A stretch of 64,000 nt of DNA, taken from the NCBI GenBank assembly GCA_002633025.1, contig NMRB01001820.1:15879-79878 (forward strand). Direction: 5' to 3'. The position numbers and the translations under genes were made by a program. The notes below the pieces were generated by a model. It had not been told where the DNA came from. It searched no databases and saw only the letters and a list, made by a program, of their open reading frames with translations. Each line of letters begins with the position of its first letter. Position 1 is the first letter of the stretch. This document shows positions 42,502 to 55,279 of the stretch, piece by piece. This stretch comes from Notospermus geniculatus (lineage: Eukaryota; Nemertea; Pilidiophora; Heteronemertea; Lineidae).

Positions 42502-43502
42502 CTTGAAAGGAAAAAAATCCCGCTTGTGGCAGCCCTCGGGTTTAACACTGGGTGGCTATTCCGAAGCTCTTCGGCCATATTCGCCAAAAGTTGTGCGACC
42601 ATCAGTGACGTCACAGCGATAATCTCGCGACGTAAAGAAGGAAATTGAAATCCAGCGTCTAACGAGTAATCGGCTGTGAGCGTACGTTCTGTGCCGACCA
42701 GAATGGGGAAACGGTAACAAGATTATAAGGAGTAGGCCTAGTCTTAAATTTGACGTGTTGATAATTTAGTTAATGGCCGTTTGTGACCAAATGATATGAA
42801 CCACTGGTAAAAATGCAGGAAGAGTGTCGTTTTTGAAAACCGACTGATCGCAGGCGAAGTAATGACGTAATCAATCAATGTTTGTTTATTTGAGTGAATT
42901 GAAAGTGATGAGGTAGGAATATTGATCGCCAAGTCGAGCGACTTTTTGTCTTGTCATGTCTTACACACAAAGACTATTGATTATATCTTATGCCTTGTTT
43001 GGTGTCACTAGTACAGTGGTCCTTTAACGTCTTTTGGCCTGGGCCTATACAGGGTACCCCTCCTCCCCCCCCCCAAAAAAAAATCGAACAAGCATTGTTA
43101 TGAAGAGGAAGGATAGTTCCAGCAAGGACAGAATTGATGGAACGACGACAACATGGTACTGACTCATGTGGTTGTCCACCGACGGCCAAGTTCGATTGGA
43201 GCCCGTACTCGACAGAACCTGAAGGTGAGTCGAGTCGTACCCTCAGCGATTTGAGGGTTGAACTCGACTCTACCACGTGACAAGATGGCGGCGATAAAAA
43301 TGTACGAAAAAAATTCACTTTTTCTTCCCTTTTTGTCATATTCCGATGCATTTCAAGCGATGGCACGTGTCGTCAATGCAACATCATTATTCATGGCCCG
43401 AGTTCAAAATATTTTTCAATTCGTACCGTCCCCCGCCATTAGAGTTGAGAGAGTTGAGAGGTAAGCGTTCGCTTGGAACGCCTACTCGACATGCGCAGAT
43501 TG

Positions 43503-44581
43503 TGGATCTCAAGATATACCGCGAGATAAACGCCTCTAGGGATACCCGGTTGTTGCAAAGTGATATCAATGAACTGACAGCCTGGTGTGATGCCTGGCTA
43601 CTTACTCCCAACCCAGCAAAATGCAAAGTGATGCACATTGGTCCTAACAACCCCCTCCATGACTATGAGATGAGATGTAAAGGAACTACAACCATCCTGA
43701 CGTGTGTCACAAGTGAGAAGGACCTTGGAGTTCTTGTTGACAACACCCTCTCCTTCTCTGCGCATTTCACCGACATAGCTGCTAAGGGGAGTAGGGCACT
43801 TTGGGCTATCAAGAGGACCATCTCGTCTAGATCATGGACCGTAATAAGATCATTATACTCGGCACTTGTAAGACCACACCTGGAGTACTGTAACGCGGCC
43901 ACCATCATGAAGACTAAAAGAGACAGTAGGAAGGTCGAGCGAGTTCAAAGGCGTGCCACGAAGCTAGTATCAAACCTGAGACATTTGAGTTATCAAGAAA
44001 GGTTGGTACAGCTCAAACTTCAATCACTCAAATTTCAACCTAGGGAACGTCAATGCAATATTACCACCGCATAATAATGGCACCGGACGACGGACAAGAG
44101 GTCATACCTTTAAACTGAAAAAGAATCGATCGGCGACTGAAACCAGGAGGTTGAGCTTCTCTCAGAGGGTGGTAGGGCCATGGAATGCCCTGTCCCCACA
44201 TACCACAGCTGCAAACACGGTGGAGACGTTCAAGAACAGACTCGACAAAGAGTGGGTGGACAGGGTACTGGATGTAGACTGATGGATAATCATCTGATGG
44301 TATCTGTTCATAAGCTGAAGTACGGTATCAACATGTGTTGTATTAACTGATGTGTATATTAACTCTCCTTTTTATTCTCGATCTATGCATATAAGTAGGA
44401 CATTTAAACACGTCGACAATGGATCATAATTGCGGTTGTGCCAAGGACTTATACATACTTGAATTTCGAGCTGTTGTTATGCACCACCACCATAAACGCT
44501 GCCAATACCAGTCAATTTTCGAAACGTTTTACAACAGTCAACAGGACCACCTTCGACTGATATATGATGATGATGATGATG
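43503..44581 (+). pseudogene. 5'-truncated LINE (reverse transcriptase C-terminus)
   Basis: The frame to 44074 begins just after the catalytic DD motif position (VDLKIYREI). It has KCKVMHIG, EKDLGVLVD and RSLYSALVRPHLEYC, typical of CR1/L2-like reverse transcriptases. A short deletion shifts the frame, and the tail (RRLSFSQRVVGPWNALSP to a TGA at 44280-44282) continues in another frame. A (GAT)n tail near 44562-44581 looks like the 3' end. The copy is dead by truncation and frameshift. Confidence 0.8.
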
Positions 44582-45193
44582 GAACAAGTGATCACATGTT
44601 AATCACGTGCAATTTTCTTGGGACCCGCACTCTGCCCTAGAGTACACCAATCGAACGCGGACGTAGCTAGAGTTCCATAATAAAAGCCGATATTTTTAAG
44701 AAAACGATCGTATTGATTCTAAATTATGGGCCCTGAAGAAGAAGCGTACGTCCACTACCGAGAGCCCACAACTGCTGATAGCAATGGATGGGGAATCTTT
44801 TTAGAAGAAAGAAGACACCAAGATATCCAAATTTGGTACAGTGGTTTGGGGCTCAGGGTAGTGGAAGTATGCGTGCGCAGTATTTTGGACCACCGTGTAT
44901 AAACATAGTGAAAATAGCGCCAATAGTTGGCTAAGTTAGTATTCCCCCTTTTACCATCAAATCCCATCCATAGGCCTATGTACACGTACGTACGTGTACA
45001 TGTATGTAATGCATGAAAAATAAAGACACTTCAACAAACATAGACGCGGTTTACTCTAATCCTGTACGTGTATATGCAAAACATATTTGCTCTGCGCATT
45101 GTGCATAGCATAGCTGCTTTTAAAGGCCATGTTACTGCGATGAAACTGTCAATGGCCATTGCAGAAAGTATACACGGGGAAAGGATTATACAG

Positions 45194-45910
45194 GGGCTGA
45201 CTTCGATTGTAACTCGACAACTTACTCGAGTTGAAAATCTGCCACCGGTTATGACGTCAAAAAACCAAAATGCGCATGCCTACCCGGGTTCCGAATCGAA
45301 TTCCAAAATCAGCGGAATCGTTGTTGTTGTCAGTTCAGTACGAGTATTTCCAATGTGGCCGTTCACATCAATTTTTTAGCGGGCGTTTTAAATAGACAAA
45401 AATCAGCTATAACCAGCTGACAGGGCAAATGAAATGATGATATGTATCATCTTTGATGAAAATAATGACTATTCACCAGTAACGATGAATTTGTACACCA
45501 ACAACCCCTGTTGCCATGGTTGCAATGTTTATGCCTTGGCCCGAGTACCAAAGATGATCAGGCCATCATCATCGCCATTCACTGCGTGGATGTTCCCAAA
45601 ACCGAGGGCAAAAGTGCTGCTGTCCCTGTCCCCACTTATTTCTGGCAAGAACAACGATTTTTGACTGAGCATAATAAGCATTAATTCCATTTTTGGACAA
45701 AAATATCCCGCGTCCGATTCACATGCCGCCATTTTGGAAGCCATTTTGGACGAGTAAGTTTTTCGCTACCCTCGATTGGTCGTGGGTTGGTCGGGCCGGG
45801 TAGATTCGACGCCATCTTTGCTGCACAGTTAGGCAACTCCGGTAGATTTTGCAATTCGTTTGTAACTCGGGTCGCCCGAGTTCAACTCGAGTTACAATCG
45901 AAGTCAGCCC
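45194..45910. mobile_element. MITE-like element, gggctgacttcgattgtaac TIRs
   Basis: The left arm ggggctgacttcgattgtaa is inverted at 45887-45910. Internal ctcgagtt words repeat near both ends. Confidence 0.7.
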
Positions 45911-46197
45911 GATAGGATAGCAGGATAGGTGGTGAAAAAAAAACTTCTTTACACGAATGTCTTTAAAGAGACGAGGTTCCACTACTAACAGCGAACGTAG
46001 GAAAAGTATTGCATAGTTGTACACACTGTCCGACAGGGCCATGTTGCGCATATAAAAACACCTGGTGCTTTTTCAAATACTTTTTCTGAATCATTAAAAG
46101 GAAGCTGACAAAATTACCGAGGAGACCAAGGCTAGAATCGGTGGAAGGGGAAAATGCATGATATAAATGGCGACAGCAACAACGACTTTTAGATGGC

Positions 46198-47046
46198 AGG
46201 CGCGGATCCAGGGGGGGGGCGCACGGGGGCGCGCCCCCCCCCCTTTTTTTGGGCAGACCATAAAAATTGTTTGTCACGTATATTGCCAAACAACTACTTA
46301 ATACGCTTGTCACATGTAGGATACACAAGTTCTCACCATATGTAAGCCATATGCGCCCACAACAGAACGTAGGGCCTACATACGCTATAAGATTCAAACT
46401 CAAACCAAATCCGTCAGCCGTCTTGCGACGGCAGGAAAACCAAAGCGGAAAATCGTTAACTTGCAATCATTCCGATGACGTGATTCTCGGCTGCCGCTCT
46501 GTGACTGCCTTTTAGTCACAAAAAGCCCAAGTCGAATAAACCAATGAACCCGGCACACTTACATGGCTAGAGTTCCAATTTTGCTCTCAAATACCGGGAA
46601 ATGGCGTAAAAGCACTATTCTTTTTAAAAATTTTCCCGGGGGAGGCCCCCCGGACCCCCCGCCGATATTTCGGCTCGCGCCTTTGGCGCTCGCTGCTAAG
46701 AACTACGCCTATTTTATCGAATCTTTCACTTGCCCTCCCTACAGGACGTTCCTACGGCCGTGCTATTTTGTTGGGCTCTCTCAGTCCCGACGCTACAGTA
46801 TCAAAAAATCTGTTACGTCGGCCTAATTGGCACCAAGGTTAATTTTGTATATCGGTATAAGAGAATAGCAAAATCAAATTTTTAGTCTTGCTTTTTCCGT
46901 TGTCAAGATACCAGAAAAACGCTTCTAAGCACTTCAAATTTAAAATTTTCCTGGGGGACCCCAGACCCCACGACAGGGCTTCGCACCTTCGGCGCTCGCA
47001 TTGGCCTGCGCCCCCCCCCTTTCCAGAAATCCTGGATCCGCGCCTG
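46198..47046. mobile_element. CAGGCGCGGATCCAG element
   Basis: The ends are CAGGCGCGGATCCAG and CTGGATCCGCGCCTG with poly-C/G just inside, and a 5-bp duplication GATGG lies at 46193-46197 and 47047-47051. The interior carries ggctcgcgcctttggcgctcg words. Confidence 0.8.
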
Positions 47047-47365
47047 GATGGATACCCGGGGTGTCGTCAACCACCGTCGCACTGCCCGAAGTAGAGAAAG
47101 CCGATGTGCTATCGGAAGATTGAGGAGTACTCGCGCACTTCATGCTGAGAGAATCACCTTTTTCAGCCAAACTACACAGAACTTAAGCCAACTGGTCGTA
47201 ACAATCATATGGCGTCTGATGGTATCATCCGCAGACCAGATTCCGCACTTGGGATCCGTCAATCCGCAAGTCAGCAAAAATTAATTATATGTGACGTTCA
47301 TTGTGCGGGATTGGAGTACGTTTTCTGCATTGAGTGAATTTAGCAACTACCCATTGCAGCCAAAA

Positions 47366-48013
47366 GGGTGAATGTCGTCCTGGGTACCCCTAAAGGGTAC
47401 CCAGGTCCAACCTGGGTATCCCTAAATGGCACCCAGGTAGGTACTGGGTACCCTTTAGGAACCTAAAGGATACCCAGATTAAAATTCCCGCCTGGTGAGA
47501 TACCTGGAATCCAGGTCGAATATGGTACGTGCGCTGTGGTGCCGATTGCCAAATCACCATTCTTCAATCCGTGGAATCACAATTGCCCCTTCCGGAGCAG
47601 ACCAAGACATCCCGTGCCAACCACTGCAACGTGGGGGCTGCCTTAACTCCTGGTTTTGGCCTAAATTTCCCGTCATTGTCGACCTCAACATATTTGCTTT
47701 TAACTTCGCGGCCTTTGGACACAAAAATGCCATCTCTGTAGGACGGTATACCGGCGAGATACTCTTTTAGACGCGAGTCTGGCACTCTGGTCGCCATAAT
47801 GTCATCTCCACGTGTTACGCTTGCGAGCATGACGAGCTGAACGGTAAAAGTACCATCAACCTGGATTCCAGGTATCTCACCAGGCGGGAATTTCAAACTG
47901 GGTATCTTTTAGGTTCCTAAAGGGTACCCAGTACCTACCTGGGTGCCATTTAGGGATACCCAGGTTGGACCTGGGTACCCTTTAGGGGTACCCAGGACGA
48001 CATTCACCCTTTT
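47366..48013. mobile_element. GGGTGAATGTCGTCCTGGGTA element, copy 1
   Basis: The TIR begins GGGTGAATGTCGTCCTGGGTA and continues with gggtacccagg-type repeats. A relative with the same tip lies at 57840-58752. Confidence 0.7.
47570..47870 (-). CDS. Unrecognised ORF in palindrome spacer
   Basis: About 100 codons are open on the minus strand, with coding-like composition: VQLVMLASVTRGDDIMATRV, then RLKEYLAGIPSYRDGIF and GKFRPKPGVKAAP. No ATG is certain and the 3' end is a stop near 47564. It could be a captured exon or a transposon-encoded piece. No family is recognised. Confidence 0.35.
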
Positions 48014-48363
48014 GGCTGCAATGGGTAGTTGCTAAATTCACTCAATGCAGAAAACGTACTCCAATCCCGCACAATGAACGTCACATATAATTAATTTTTG
48101 CTGACTTGCGGATTGACGGATCCCAAGTGCGGAATCTGGTCTGCGGATGATACCATCAGACGCCATATGATTGTTACGACCAGTTGGCTTAAGTTCTGTG
48201 TAGTTTGGCTGAAAAAGGTGATTCTCTCAGCATGAAGTGCGCGAGTACCCCTCAATCTTCCGATAGCACATCGGCTTTCTCTACTTCGGGCAGTGCGACG
48301 GTGGTTGACGACACCCCGGGTATCCATCCAGGCGCGGATCCAGGATTTCTGGAAAGGGGGGGG

Positions 48364-49245
48364 NNNNNNNNNNNNNNNNNNNNNNNNNNNNNNNNNNNNN
48401 NNNNNNNNNNNNNNNNNNNNNNNNNNNNNNNNNNNNNNNNNNNNNNNNNNNNNNNNNNNNNNNNNNNNNNNNNNNNNNNNNNNNNNNNNNNNNNNNNNNN
48501 NNNNNNNNNNNNNNNNNNNNNNNNNNNNNNNNNNNNNNNNNNNNNNNNNNNNNNNNNNNNNNNNNNNNNNNNNNNNNNNNNNNNNNNNNNNNNNNNNNNN
48601 NNNNNNNNNNNNNNNNNNNNNNNNNNNNNNNNNNNNNNNNNNNNNNNNNNNNNNNNNNNNNNNNNNNNNNNNNNNNNNNNNNNNNNNNNNNNNNNNNNNN
48701 NNNNNNNNNNNNNNNNNNNNNNNNNNNNNNNNNNNNNNNNNNNNNNNNNNNNNNNNNNNNNNNNNNNNNNNNNNNNNNNNNNNNNNNNNNNNNNNNNNNN
48801 NNNNNNNNNNNNNNNNNNNNNNNNNNNNNNNNNNNNNNNNNNNNNNNNNNNNNNNNNNNNNNNNNNNNNNNNNNNNNNNNNNNNNNNNNNNNNNNNNNNN
48901 NNNNNNNNNNNNNNNNNNNNNNNNNNNNNNNNNNNNNNNNNNNNNNNNNNNNNNNNNNNNNNNNNNNNNNNNNNNNNNNNNNNNNNNNNNNNNNNNNNNN
49001 NNNNNNNNNNNNNNNNNNNNNNNNNNNNNNNNNNNNNNNNNNNNNNNNNNNNNNNNNNNNNNNNNNNNNNNNNNNNNNNNNNNNNNNNNNNNNNNNNNNN
49101 NNNNNNNNNNNNNNNNNNNNNNNNNNNNNNNNNNNNNNNNNNNNNNNNNNNNNNNNNNNNNNNNNNNNNNNNNNNNNNNNNNNNNNNNNNNNNNNNNNNN
49201 NNNNNNNNNNNNNNNNNNNNNNNNNNNNNNNNNNNNNNNNNNNNN
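48364..49245. other. Assembly gap (882 N)
   Basis: All N. The left side is the poly-G of the CAGGCGCGG end; the right side is inside a TIR element. Gene calls crossing it are meaningless. Confidence 1.
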
Positions 49246-50031
49246 AAGCCCGAATTTATTCATACCCCATGAAAAAGTACAGGAAAAATCTTTAGAAAAT
49301 AGACATCAGCTGAACTGGCACGTCTTAGGCTTCATTGAATGACTTTCAATCGGAATGTACAGAGATTTAAAAAATATGGGCAAAATATCACAGAAATATC
49401 ACAATTTCAAAATATCATGAAAAACTTCCTAAAATTTCAAATATTTGATTCGAATTCGGAAATCGACATCATATCATACTATGACCAATTCTAAAATTTG
49501 CAGTGAAGAAAGTTTTCGAAAATCACACTTCGATTTTGTGAAATTGCAAAATATCAACTGCATTTTCAGATTTGATACTTTGATAATTTCACGAATTTTG
49601 TAAAAAATCGAATGCCACATAGTCAAATGAAAAAAGATTCCACCTAATTTTCTGACTTGTTCAATCATACGAGTAATTTGAATAACTGACAAAAAGTGAA
49701 GAACAAGGCGTCAGAATCATGCAGTTTTTCAAAATTATGCCGCAAAAACGAAGAGGTATATTAACGCCAATATTGCTTCACAAAGGTTCCATGATAAGGC
49801 TGTATGATGTGAAATCAATTTCGAATCAAATGTCTGAAATTTTCAAAAGTTAGGTTTTTCATGATATTTTGATATTGTGATATCTTCGTGATATTTTGAC
49901 AATATTTGTCAATCTCTGTACATTTCGACTAAATGTCATAAAATGAAGCCACAGCCGTGCCAGTTCAACTGATAGGTATTTTCTAAATATTTTTCCTGTA
50001 AGTTTTCATGGGGTATGAATAAATTCGCGCT
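49246..50031. mobile_element. TIR element cut by the gap
   Basis: Inverted arms of about 130 bp (gaatttattcataccccatg at the left, its inverse to 50026) enclose AT-rich DNA. The left tip is partly lost in the gap. Confidence 0.75.
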
Positions 50032-50351
50032 TAACTGTATGTTAAATTCCGCGCAGTATAATGGCAGGGTGGTGAAGAAAATGCATTTGCATGCATAAAA
50101 TGGTTGCTGGCCGGTAAGTCTATTACATGTACGTAAAGCCTAGGATCCACTGTCCCGGCGCAGTTAAGTCGCCGCCGCAGGCGAGCTTACGATCTACGAC
50201 ATGATCGCAGGCCGCCGTACGTTCGCCTGCGATCAAGTTAAGATTAAGTCTGCGGCGGCCTGAGACCAACTGTTGTAGGTTCAAAAGTAGATCCATTGCG
50301 CCGGCGCAGTTAAGACAAGACTTAAGATGTAGTCAGAAACGCTATTGCCTG

Positions 50352-50462
50352 ATATTCATAAAAGACAGCAAATGCTTTTACTTCCAGTTTTGTAGTACAT
50401 TTACACTGGACATTGCTGTGCAAATCTTAAGTAAAAGCATTTGCTATAGCTTTTATGAATAC
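50352..50462. mobile_element. Hairpin MITE (attcataaaagacagcaaatg)
   Basis: The arms contain agcaaatgcttttact / agtaaaagcatttgct. A related element is at 62488-62607. Confidence 0.7.
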
Positions 50463-50597
50463 TAGCCATTACCTGGAGTCGCTGTCCTGGCAGAAACTGA
50501 ACACGATGAATACCTTCTGGTCGAGGAAGGACGAAAACGGAGACGAGTCTGGGTGCGCCCCTGGATCAGGCAGGAACAGGGAGAACGCGGAGCATAA

Positions 50598-50739
50598 AGC
50601 AAGGTTCATTGGCACACGGATCCGATCCGTTTCCAGTCCGTTTGCCCCTAGTTTTCCGGATACGACAACGCTGAAGTCCATTTGATACATTTTTTACGGA
50701 CATGAACCGGACCAATTCCGTGTGCCAATGAACCTTGCT
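50598..50739. mobile_element. MITE Z, copy 4
   Basis: This is the best-preserved copy: AGCAAGGTTCATTGGCACAC and its inverse, with TAA on both sides. Confidence 0.9.
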
Positions 50740-51698
50740 TAACACGGCTTACAAACTGCAGAAGGAACGTTCATCCAGTGTACTCACCGTAGGAAATCGT
50801 TTATGGTTTTGAAATTCGCGCTTGTAAAAGGCGCCTTACGTCATTAAATAACCTGTTTCAATTGGATAATCTGCTCCGGCATACCGACGGCGTCCTTACG
50901 ACCTACGACAAAATCAAACGTGTTTGATCCGATCGGAAGGCCTAAGTTCCTGCCTGAGGCGGTCGCAGGCATGAAATTGACCATAGTTCAGTCTGCGGCG
51001 AAAACCTTCTGCTACGGTCCGATCCCAGGCGAGACCGCAGATCAGGTTGTAACCTGGTCGTAAGTTCGCCTGCGACCGCCTGCAGCGAAAAATCGGGACA
51101 GTGGATCACGGCCTTAACGGAAATATCGAAATTTAAAACAATCTGCTTCAATGTGTTTTCCTGAAAAATGCTTGAAACGCTACCACATACATCAACATGT
51201 AAACTATTGATACTATCGAAAGTACGTACCGAATTGGGAGATCTTGGTCTCATTTTCTTTCTTAAAAATATCTCTACCAATTCTGATCAATGGAATGGTA
51301 TAGCTCCCTAAATATCGTAAGTACCGGTTTTTTCGGCCAGCCTATACATTTTTGCAAACTTGCAAATAATATTCATGAGATGCACACATGAAAAGTTGTA
51401 TTCAAAAGTACAAATGATTTTTTAGAAAAAAAATCGTTCGGTCTTGTTTAACATCGACAACAAATGACTAACAGTGAGTTCGTGTATTTATTTGTTATTT
51501 TCCTCAAAGATGAATGAGATTTCCATTGACAATACAGTTTAATCGATAGCTCGGAATGTGTTCTGTGCTTCATTCCGGCTCTGGCAGGAGGATCACGAAC
51601 GAGCAACGTCAATAACTCCAAAGGTAATCGCATGTCTCTCTTTCCAAGATACTCGGAAGCACAGCCGATTGGAATTAAAACAATTCATTAATGTAGAG

Positions 51699-51896
51699 TA
51701 AAGGCCAGTTTCCACTAGAGCGGATTCCGCCGCGGTTTGCGGCGTGCGGAGCGGTTTTCACAGGCATTGGAGTAATAAACACGCCATGTATTGTTGAACC
51801 ATCGAAGGATTATCCAAAACCCTGTGAAAACCGCTCCGCTCGCCGCAAACCGCGGCGGAATCCGCTGTAGTGGAAACGGGCCTTTAGGGTACATTC
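51699..51896. mobile_element. Hairpin MITE (taaaggccagtttccacta)
   Basis: The TIR of about 60 bp contains gcggattccgccgcggtttg. It is a compact, GC-rich hairpin. Confidence 0.8.
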
Positions 51897-51899
51897 CAG

Positions 51900-52690
51900 T
51901 TGCCCATGTTTCACTGATCTTGACTAGAAGTAGGGGAGCCAAAGGCCAGAATTGTGCAAAATAAGGGTTGGACGTTGCACAAAAAGGTATTGACATTTTT
52001 TGGTAGGTATATCTATTCTACATAAGAATTGGGACGACTGCTCTGTCATCTCTCTTGCGAACTCCTTTACCAAGTTTTGGTACTGACTTTATCATTGGAC
52101 TGCGGGTGGACACGGCTTTGTACAGGGGTGGGGGGGGGGGGCAATGTACAGCTAACTTCTGAACGGTTGGATTTAGACTCTATAAATGTATTACTAACAG
52201 ATAGAAACATTGGGACAGTGAATCAAATAAGCATGGTCTTAAATATTTTCAGTTGTTACCGTACGTAATAAGAAATTGCAGTTTTAATGTAAAATTACAC
52301 AAAATGGGACCCAAAAATACCCCCAAAAAGTGATTTCCACTTGCCGAAAACAATTAAGAACATCCTTGGCTGATTCAGAGGCACCACGTTTCTATCTGTT
52401 AGTAAAGAGTCTAAAACGAACCGTTCAGAAGTTAGTTGTACACTGGTTCCCCTGCCCCTGTACAAAGCGGAGTTCACCAGTCCAATGATAAAGTCAGTAC
52501 GATACCATAACTTGAAAACGGTCCATATACATGTAACTGGAGTTCGCAAGAGAGATGACCGAACAGTCCTCCCAATTCTTATGTAGAACAGATATACCTA
52601 CCAAAAAATTTTAACAGCAATTGTATACCTTTTTTGTGCAACCTTATTCACTAATTGACCTGCTTGGCTCCCCTACTATAGAGATAGTTC
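51900..52690. repeat. ~380-bp inverted repeat pair
   Basis: Segment 51925-52285 is inverted at about 52330-52680, with many substitutions. Poly-G at about 52129 has an interrupted counterpart. Short direct repeats (ccaaaggtgactggatgcct-like) follow at 52700 and 52855. Confidence 0.75.
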
Positions 52691-53829
52691 ATGAACTTGC
52701 AATCACTCCAAAGGTGACTGGATGCCTCTCTTCCCAAGACGAGGGGTTGCACGGTCGATTGGAATTAAAATACTTTCGTCTAGAAGATACAAGGTTGTCC
52801 AGTTGTCCATGTTTCACACTGATCTTGACTAGAGACAGTTCATGAACTTGCAGTCATCCCAAAGATGATTTGATGAGTGGATGTCTCTCTTCCCAAGACG
52901 AGGGGGTGCAGCGGTTGATTTAAAGCACCACGCTATGCATCCATAACTGAATTTCGTGACGCCGTCGTAGTGCATCTCATTTATGGTGACCTCGTTAGTA
53001 GCTTTATACAAACGGTCGATGTACACCATTTACACACAGAGCTAATTCATGGTGGTGAGGTTGATCCTGATCTTGTGTCAATGCATGCTCGACAAGACTG
53101 TTCAAATCTATCTATCTGAATGATCTAAGTTACCATTAGGCGTTGAGACTGTTGCCTCATATATTATAATGAGTTGAAGGGTTACTCCACGCTAGAAAAG
53201 TGCGTTGAACTTCTCAAGTGATGAGAAGTATGGCAGCCATGTTTGGTTTCGACAAAGTGTCAGTCCAACCTCGGTGTTACCACTGGCTATATACAGATTG
53301 GACAGGACACCAGTCTTATCAAGGTGTGGACGGATAAAGAGTCACCTAACGCATATAGTGGCGCTTTAACTGAAAACTCCTTCTTCTACTGTAAATTTTA
53401 CGAAGTTTCTTGCGGGAGCTGATTGATTCTTGGATGACTGACGTCATTCGATTCTAAAATATGAGCAAAGCGGCATCGATGGACTCGCCCATTATAGCCA
53501 TAGTGGTGTTTGCGATTTTCGCGGTCTGGCCTCACGATAAGAATACATCCCCCCCCCCCAAAGTAATGGGCCTAATTGTTTTAATGATGGGTTCTGGATG
53601 ACCTCATAGTTGTTTTTCGACCTTACGGTGTGTGTGTGGGGGGGGAGGGGGCCTTAAAATCAAGCTAGTGGATAGCCTGGATTTTTTGACGATCACACCA
53701 TCACCCCTCTGAATAATGGAATAGTCCACGTCAGAACTGAAAAAATGACGGGTGGCACAAACCAATCAAAATGAGTTTTTCATTGATGTTTGGAGAAGTA
53801 TCGAAGGCGTTGATAGGCCGTCGAAATAT

Positions 53830-54083
53830 ATTAAAGATAATGTATCATGACTTCATTGTTTACATTCAATGTTTGTAAATATGGATGTTTACATTATGTT
53901 ATTTTGGACTTTTGGGACATGCCAACCCAACAAATTGAATACTTTCGGTGTCAAAAGAAGTTGTAGAGGGGCATGTCACCAACAAATTATTCATAAGACA
54001 AAGAAAGACTGGACACAAACAAACAAAATGTAAATAAACAGTGATTTTCGTGGCCCGCGAAAATACCCATGATTATCTTTAAT
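53830..54083. mobile_element. TTAA MITE, copy 2
   Basis: It is the same family as 6424-6679, inverted. The element is 53835-54078, flanked by TTAA on each side. Confidence 0.85.
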
Positions 54084-54178
54084 TCCACCCCTATTATTTA
54101 TCATGGGGGAATCCCCAGATGCTCTGTAGTTTTTCGAGAGAATCCTAGTTTTTTTTCCATTTAAAGGAGGACGGTGTG

Positions 54179-54334
54179 ACAGGCGATATAGTCTGCCAGG
54201 GACCATGGCCACTGGGGACAACGGTCCGGAGGACCCCTGTCCCTAGGGATAGATGTCCTGACCGGACTACTATTCCTAGCCTTCATAAGAGGTGAAACGG
54301 GAATATATTCCCTATGGGACTATATCACCTGTGA
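54179..54334. mobile_element. MITE T, copy 2
   Basis: The ends are acaggcgatatagtc and gactatatcacctgt, inverted relative to copy 1. Confidence 0.8.
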
Positions 54335-54460
54335 CAGTAGTGATAGTAATCGTGGTCCCCCTGATAATGAAGTCCGTTCAGTCATGAATCCCTTTTATTG
54401 TATGGCGATTCAATTCATTCAAGTATAAAATGTGGTTGGAAACCAACGCCGACATCAACC

Positions 54461-54528
54461 GCCTTTGTGGTGTAGTGGAACGGCAGAGGAATGCTCCGAG
54501 TTCGATCCCCGTACCGATACCCTTTTTT
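54461..54528 (+). repeat. Degenerate tRNA-like pol III unit
   Basis: TGGTGTAGTGG (A box-like) and GAGTTCGATCCCC (B box) are followed by TTTTTT at about 54523. The spacing is short for a tRNA, so it is probably a decayed SINE head or pseudogene. Confidence 0.45.
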
Positions 54529-54710
54529 CCAATTTAACGCTCAGCTGGTCAAAGGATGTTACATAATTTTTTCCCCCGCAGAACTTGTGTTCCACTGATA
54601 AAGTCACTTCACAGACCTGAGGCAATGGCTCAACCCTCCACTTTTTCAGGTACTGTGAGTAGAAAACGCAAGCTGACAGCTGACCGTAGCGATGTATTCC
54701 TATACCTTAT

Positions 54711-55276
54711 GCTATGTTCACACTATCACGAATCACGCCACGATTGAAATCGCGATCTTAATCGTGGAGTAATCGTGGTGGTCCTATCAGATCCTGAGGT
54801 CAGTTCGTGGCAATCGTACTGATCGTAAGAAAAATTCTGGACGTTTCAAAAATTTTGCTAGGTTCCTGATTGAAATCGTGATCTTAATCGTGGAGTAATC
54901 GTGGTAATCCTACATGTCCTATCAGATCTTATCAGACCTTGAGGTCAGTCTTGGCAATCGTATTGATCGTAGAAAAGTTTTGAACGGTTCAAAAATTTTC
55001 TACGATCAACACGATTGTCACGATTGCCCTCACGATGTGATAAGATCTGATACGATTACTCCACGATTAAGACCACGATTTCAATCGTCGCGCCATTCGT
55101 GCCACCTGAAATTGACCAATCGCGACCATATCGCATCCAAGCGCATCAGAACGTATCGACTCGCATCACCTCGTATCCAAACGTGAAACGTCAGAGAATT
55201 AAACAAACATTCCACGATCAGCTACGAATGGCCAATCGTGACGTTCGTAACGGACCGCGCTCTAGTGGGAACATAG
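54711..55276. mobile_element. Element with gctatgttcacacta ends
   Basis: The outer ends are inverted. Inside, atcgtggagtaatcgtgg and acgattgaaatcg words are repeated in both orientations, giving a multi-hairpin structure. Confidence 0.7.
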
Positions 55277-55279
55277 CAT

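Larger units (their letters stand above)
42062..44830. repeat. Segmental duplication, copy 2, interrupted
   Basis: It matches copy 1 from 42062 to about 43150 and again from 44757 (gagcccacaactgctgatag). The intervening 1.6 kb is absent from copy 1, so it is a later insertion containing the LINE. Confidence 0.8.
46995..48363. repeat. ~1.37-kb palindrome next to N gap
   Basis: Arms of about 510 bp (46995-47515 and 47858-48363) are almost identical inverted copies around a 340-bp spacer. The arms extend beyond the TIRs of a transposon (47366-48013) into its flank and into the end of the CAGGCGCGG element. This suggests an inverted duplication or an assembly fold-back at the gap. Confidence 0.85.
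50134..51116. mobile_element. Element with taaagcctaggatccactgt ends
   Basis: The left end ggatccactgtccc and the right gggacagtggatc are inverted, and gccgccgcaggcgag-type words follow inside both ends. It contains MITE Z copy 4 and the MITE at 50352-50462. Confidence 0.65.

Noticed and set aside
45434-46466. Medium-length frames between 45.4 and 46.5 kb
   Set aside because: They overlap MITE arms and poly-C tracts and show no conserved motifs.
48091-49342. Long frames running through the N block
   Set aside because: They are open only because N has no stop codons.
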